Below are positions 5,406-6,897 of a DNA stretch of 6,897 nucleotides, one piece after another; the stretch's first letter is position 1; every line of letters starts with the position of its first letter. Both the position numbers and the translations under genes were made by a program. Below the pieces are notes generated by a model, which was not told where the DNA came from, did no database searches, and worked only from the letters and a program-made list of their open reading frames with translations. Source of the DNA: Gemmiger_A avium (GTDB lineage Bacteria > Bacillota > Clostridia > Oscillospirales > Ruminococcaceae); assembly GCA_019114585.1 (NCBI GenBank), contig DXFE01000020.1, forward strand, positions 1 through 6,897. The letters are read 5' to 3'.

Positions 5406-6047
5406 TCATTCTTTGGTGGAGCGGGAGACAAGCGGCTCTTTCAGGTGGATGCCGCAGGCGCCCAGCGCTTTGACAAAGGAATTGTATCCTTTATAATGAA
5501 TACCGGCAATCCCCTGTTCAAAGGCAGCCTGGACGTTTGCCTTGTTGTCATCCACAAAGACAATGGAATCACTGGACAGGCCCGTGCGGCGCAGGAACTC
5601 CTGATAAATGCGCGGATCCGGTTTGTTGATCTGTACCTCGCAGGAGGCCAGGCCGCCGGTAAACAGCCGCCAGAAGTCCCGTTCTTTGATCATGTCCAGG
5701 GTATCCGGCGCAATGTTGGACAGGTAGTACAGCGCGTATCCCTGCTTTTTCAGCTGCTTCATCAGTTCCACCGTGCGGCGGCGGGTATGCAGCATCTGGG
5801 GCCAATCGTCCAGAATGGCCTGGGTTTCAAATGCCAGGCCCTGCTCGCGAGCCTGCTCCATAATCTGCCGGTTGGCTTCGGCACGGGTTATAAGGCCCGC
5901 GTCCAGCTCCTGCCAGAGTTTACTGCCGAACACCAGGTCAAACACCTGATTTTCGCGGCTCTCGTTGCAGAGCCGTTCCATCAAAAAGCTGCGGGGGTCA
6001 AAGTCCACCACCACGCCGCCGAGATCCAGTACGATCGCTTCATACAT
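5406..6047 (-). CDS. HAD-superfamily phosphatase, YihX-like
   Basis: 213 residues of the haloacid dehalogenase-like hydrolase superfamily, subfamily IA, cytoplasmic. Motif I is LDLGGVVVDFD (7-17) with nucleophile Asp8. The alpha-helical cap is at about 18-90. Motif II is the Ser110 of YYLSN (107-111), motif III is Lys142 in NKPDPRIY (141-148), and motif IV is VFVDDN (163-168, Asp166/Asp167). The DLGG form, with Gly where most HAD phosphatases have a second Asp, recalls Escherichia coli YihX, a glucose-1-phosphate phosphatase (DLGNV). The substrate cannot be read from sequence. The ATG at 6047 follows AAGGAGG by 10 bases and puts motif I next to the N-terminus. A longer frame to 6113 would cover the promoter. 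The gene converges on sigG and diverges from the YlmC/YmxH-type gene; no sporulation role is implied. Confidence 0.9.
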   Translation of the reverse strand: MYEAIVLDLGGVVVDFDPRSFLMERLCNESRENQVFDLVFGSKLWQELDAGLITRAEANRQIMEQAREQGLAFETQAILDDWPQMLHTRRRTVELMKQLKKQGYALYYLSNIAPDTLDMIKERDFWRLFTGGLASCEVQINKPDPRIYQEFLRRTGLSSDSIVFVDDNKANVQAAFEQGIAGIHYKGYNSFVKALGACGIHLKEPLVSRSTKE

Positions 6048-6079
6048 GGGAATTGCGCCTCCTTCTGCCGGGGAATCTG

Positions 6080-6100
6080 CCGCCGCAGAACGGCGGTTTT
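6080..6100. repeat. GC hairpin in the HAD 5' leader
   Basis: CCGCCG (6080-6085) pairs with CGGCGG (6091-6096) around CAGAA. On plus it is followed by TTTT and so looks like a small terminator; on minus it sits between the HAD promoter and ribosome site. No plus-strand gene reads into it. Its role is unknown. Confidence 0.35.
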
Positions 6101-6104
6101 CTCT

Positions 6105-6133
6105 ATTATACACGATTCGCCTCTAATATACAA
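6105..6133 (-). promoter_or_regulatory. SigA-type promoter of the HAD gene
   Basis: On the minus strand a perfect TATAAT (6110-6105) lies 17 bases after TTGTAT (6133-6128), which matches TTGACA at three positions. Transcription would start near 6098, leaving a leader of about 50 bases. Confidence 0.6.
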
Positions 6134-6134
6134 A
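6106..6134 (+). promoter_or_regulatory. Possible SigE-like promoter of the YlmC/YmxH-type gene
   Basis: TTATACA (6106-6112), a 14-base spacer and TATACAAA (6127-6134) resemble a SigE promoter (ATA-containing -35; -10 CATACAAT, six of eight). It occupies nearly the same bases as the divergent HAD promoter on the other strand. Weak evidence; the region is AT-rich. Confidence 0.25.
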
Positions 6135-6169
6135 GCCCTTTTGCTATCTATTGGCAGGAGGTGAGTTGA

Positions 6170-6466
6170 TTGACACTGCGTGAACTGACCCGGAAAGATG
6201 TGGTGCAGATCCGCACCGGCGACAATCTGGGACGGGTGGACGATCTGGAGTTTGATGAGCAGAACGCCCGCATCCGGGCCCTGATACTGTACGGCAGGCC
6301 ACGGTTTTTAGGCCTGCTGGGGCGGGATCCGGATGTGCCGATCCCCTGGCAGGATATTGTAAATCTGGGCACCGACGTGATTCTGGTGCAGACCGATCTG
6401 CCCCAGCCGCCGGCGCAGGCCGGGCTGTCCCTGCGGCAAAAACTGGCCCAGATGTTGAGCCGCTGA
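6170..6466 (+). CDS. ylmC: YlmC/YmxH-family sporulation protein (PRC-barrel)
   Basis: 98 residues. A PRC-barrel-like beta domain spans about 3-77, with the family pattern LRELTRKDVVQI (3-14), GDNLGRVDDLEFD (17-29), IRALIL (35-40), the loop GRPRFLGLLGRD (42-53), VPIPWQDI (56-63) and GTDVILVQ (67-74). The family (YlmC, YmxH) is small, often near sporulation genes in spore formers, and of unknown function. A short Pro/Gln-rich and basic tail (78-98) extends beyond the typical end. The start is TTG at 6170: an in-frame stop lies immediately upstream, and a near-perfect AGGAGGTGA is placed 8 bases before it (counting from AGGAGG). sigG and a ylmC-type gene are neighbours in many clostridia; here the HAD gene lies between them. 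I cannot distinguish YlmC from YmxH. Confidence 0.87.
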   Translation: MTLRELTRKDVVQIRTGDNLGRVDDLEFDEQNARIRALILYGRPRFLGLLGRDPDVPIPWQDIVNLGTDVILVQTDLPQPPAQAGLSLRQKLAQMLSR

Positions 6467-6494
6467 GCCAAAATCCGTTTTGGGGGCTTTTTTT
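6466..6494 (+). terminator. Intrinsic terminator of the YlmC/YmxH-type gene
   Basis: AGCCAAAA (6466-6473) pairs with TTTT plus GGCT around TCCG, leaving about three G residues bulged, and is followed by seven T residues (6488-6494). It begins at the last base of the stop codon. It separates this gene from the rpsB promoter, whose -35 begins 10 bases later. Confidence 0.8.
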
Positions 6495-6504
6495 CGAAAA
6501 AAGC

Positions 6505-6533
6505 TTGCAATCTGAAGCGGCTTGTGCTATTCT
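6505..6533 (+). promoter_or_regulatory. SigA-type promoter of rpsB
   Basis: TTGCAA (6505-6510), a 17-base spacer and TATTCT (6528-6533) with an extended -10 TGC immediately before it. Each hexamer matches consensus at four of six positions, but spacing and extension are ideal. Transcription should start near 6540, giving an untranslated leader of about 97 bases before rpsB. Confidence 0.7.
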
Positions 6534-6549
6534 ATTACGGCAATACGCA

Positions 6550-6606
6550 CGCATTGCAGTGTTTCTCTGTGCCTTTTTACAGGTTGGGAAGCATGCATGC
6601 AATGCG
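6550..6606 (+). promoter_or_regulatory. Structured rpsB leader, possible S2 autoregulatory element
   Basis: CGCATTGCA (6550-6558) and TGCAATGCG (6598-6606) form a perfect 9-bp stem enclosing 39 bases, inside which CTGT (6567-6570) and ACAG (6579-6582) can form a smaller hairpin. A first GGAGG (6606-6610) abuts the stem; the one used by rpsB is at 6625-6629. Ribosomal protein S2 represses its own operon through the leader in Escherichia coli; a similar role here is inferred from the structure. Confidence 0.45.
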
Positions 6607-6636
6607 GAGGTAAAACAAAAAATTGGAGGATTTATT

Positions 6637-6897
6637 ATGGCAGTCGTATCTATGAAGCAGCTCCTGGAAGCCGGCGTGCATTTCGGTCATCAGACCCGCC
6701 GCTGGAACCCCAAAATGGCGAAGTACATCTTCACCGAGCGCAACGGTATCTACATCATCGACCTGCAGAAGACCGTGAAGAAGCTGGACGAGGCGTACAG
6801 CTTTGTTCGTGATCTGTCCGCTCAGGGCGGCGAGATCCTGTTCGTCGGCACCAAGAAGCAGGCTCAGGAGTCCATCCGTGACGAGGCTACCCGCTGC
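6637..6897 (+). CDS. rpsB: 30S ribosomal protein S2, N-terminal 87 residues (cut by window edge)
   Basis: The visible 87 residues are unmistakably bacterial S2: VVSMKQLLEAGVHFGHQTRR (3-22), WNPKMAKYIFTERNGIYIID (23-42), LQKTVKKL (43-50) and ILFVGTKKQA (67-76). S2 binds the 30S head-body junction late in subunit assembly and is needed for mRNA binding together with S1-type contacts. The ATG at 6637 has GGAGG 7 bases upstream. The frame is open to the window end, so about two thirds of the gene lies outside; tsf (elongation factor Ts) would be the expected next gene. Its strong codon bias (AAG, CTG, CGT, ATC) fits high expression. Confidence 0.98.
   Translation, partial: MAVVSMKQLLEAGVHFGHQTRRWNPKMAKYIFTERNGIYIIDLQKTVKKLDEAYSFVRDLSAQGGEILFVGTKKQAQESIRDEATRC

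Noticed and set aside
6048..6113. 22-residue N-terminal extension of the HAD protein
   Set aside because: It would overlap the TATAAT of the likely promoter, and HAD motif I normally lies at the very N-terminus, as it does from the ATG at 6047.
6489..6502. Palindrome TTTTTTCGAAAAAA after the YlmC/YmxH-type gene
   Set aside because: It is explained by the T-tract of the terminator followed by the A-rich upstream element of the rpsB promoter; no separate function is needed.
6144..6602. Open frame of 152 codons on minus across the YlmC/YmxH-type gene
   Set aside because: It is antisense to a recognisable PRC-barrel gene and to the rpsB promoter and leader, with low-complexity composition and no ribosome site.
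6623..6655. Possible leader peptide starting at TTG 6623 after the first GGAGG at 6606-6610
   Set aside because: It has only about ten codons, a TTG start 12 bases from the site, and would run through the true rpsB ribosome site. No attenuator structure follows it.
6522..6812. Open frame of 96 codons on plus overlapping rpsB in another frame
   Set aside because: It starts inside the rpsB -10 region and runs out of frame through the highly conserved rpsB coding sequence.

Overview
The window looks like chromosomal DNA from a GC-rich, endospore-lineage clostridium, probably an Oscillospiraceae/Ruminococcaceae-type gut Firmicute of the Subdoligranulum/Gemmiger kind. The evidence is the density of sporulation genes (spoIIIAA, the start of spoIIIAB, yunB, sigG, a ylmC/ymxH-type gene), the strong AGGAGG ribosome binding sites and the clostridial type of NAD+-dependent DNA ligase. 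The genus is inferred from protein flavour and base composition, not proven. I see no mobile element, CRISPR array, tRNA or rRNA. All genes appear intact except those cut by the window ends.

Layout. Bases 1-4446 read on the minus strand. In transcription order they hold an unrecognised one-pass membrane protein (4446-3943, terminator at 3932-3903), yunB (3835-3197), a divergent DNA ligase ligA (3090-1102, with its own extended -10 promoter and a 17-bp-stem terminator at 1080-1040), then spoIIIAA (980-72), overlapping the start of spoIIIAB, which runs off the left end. From 4595 the main direction is plus: sigG (4595-5362), a PRC-barrel protein of the YlmC/YmxH family (6170-6466) and the start of rpsB, ribosomal protein S2 (6637 to the right end). 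A HAD-family phosphatase (6047-5406, minus) lies between sigG and the PRC-barrel gene. It converges on sigG at a shared terminator and diverges from the PRC-barrel gene.

How the parts fit. SigG is the late forespore sigma factor. SpoIIIAA and SpoIIIAB are mother-cell parts of the SpoIIIA-SpoIIQ channel that supports late forespore gene expression. YunB is a mother-cell sporulation protein in Bacillus. Window position 4595 therefore separates a mother-cell-type minus block from a forespore-type plus block, with a housekeeping ligase and a ribosomal operon start mixed in.

The most useful new observations are these. (1) spoIIIAA and yunB share AAAACC-N12-ATATAGTG at the same spacing upstream, probably a mother-cell sigma promoter. 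(2) The DNA ligase departs from canonical LigA at several otherwise near-invariant active-site positions. (3) The sigG leader can form a stem that covers its Shine-Dalgarno. (4) The rpsB leader has a perfect 9-bp long-range stem that may be an S2 autoregulatory element. I found no convincing wholly new multi-gene system.
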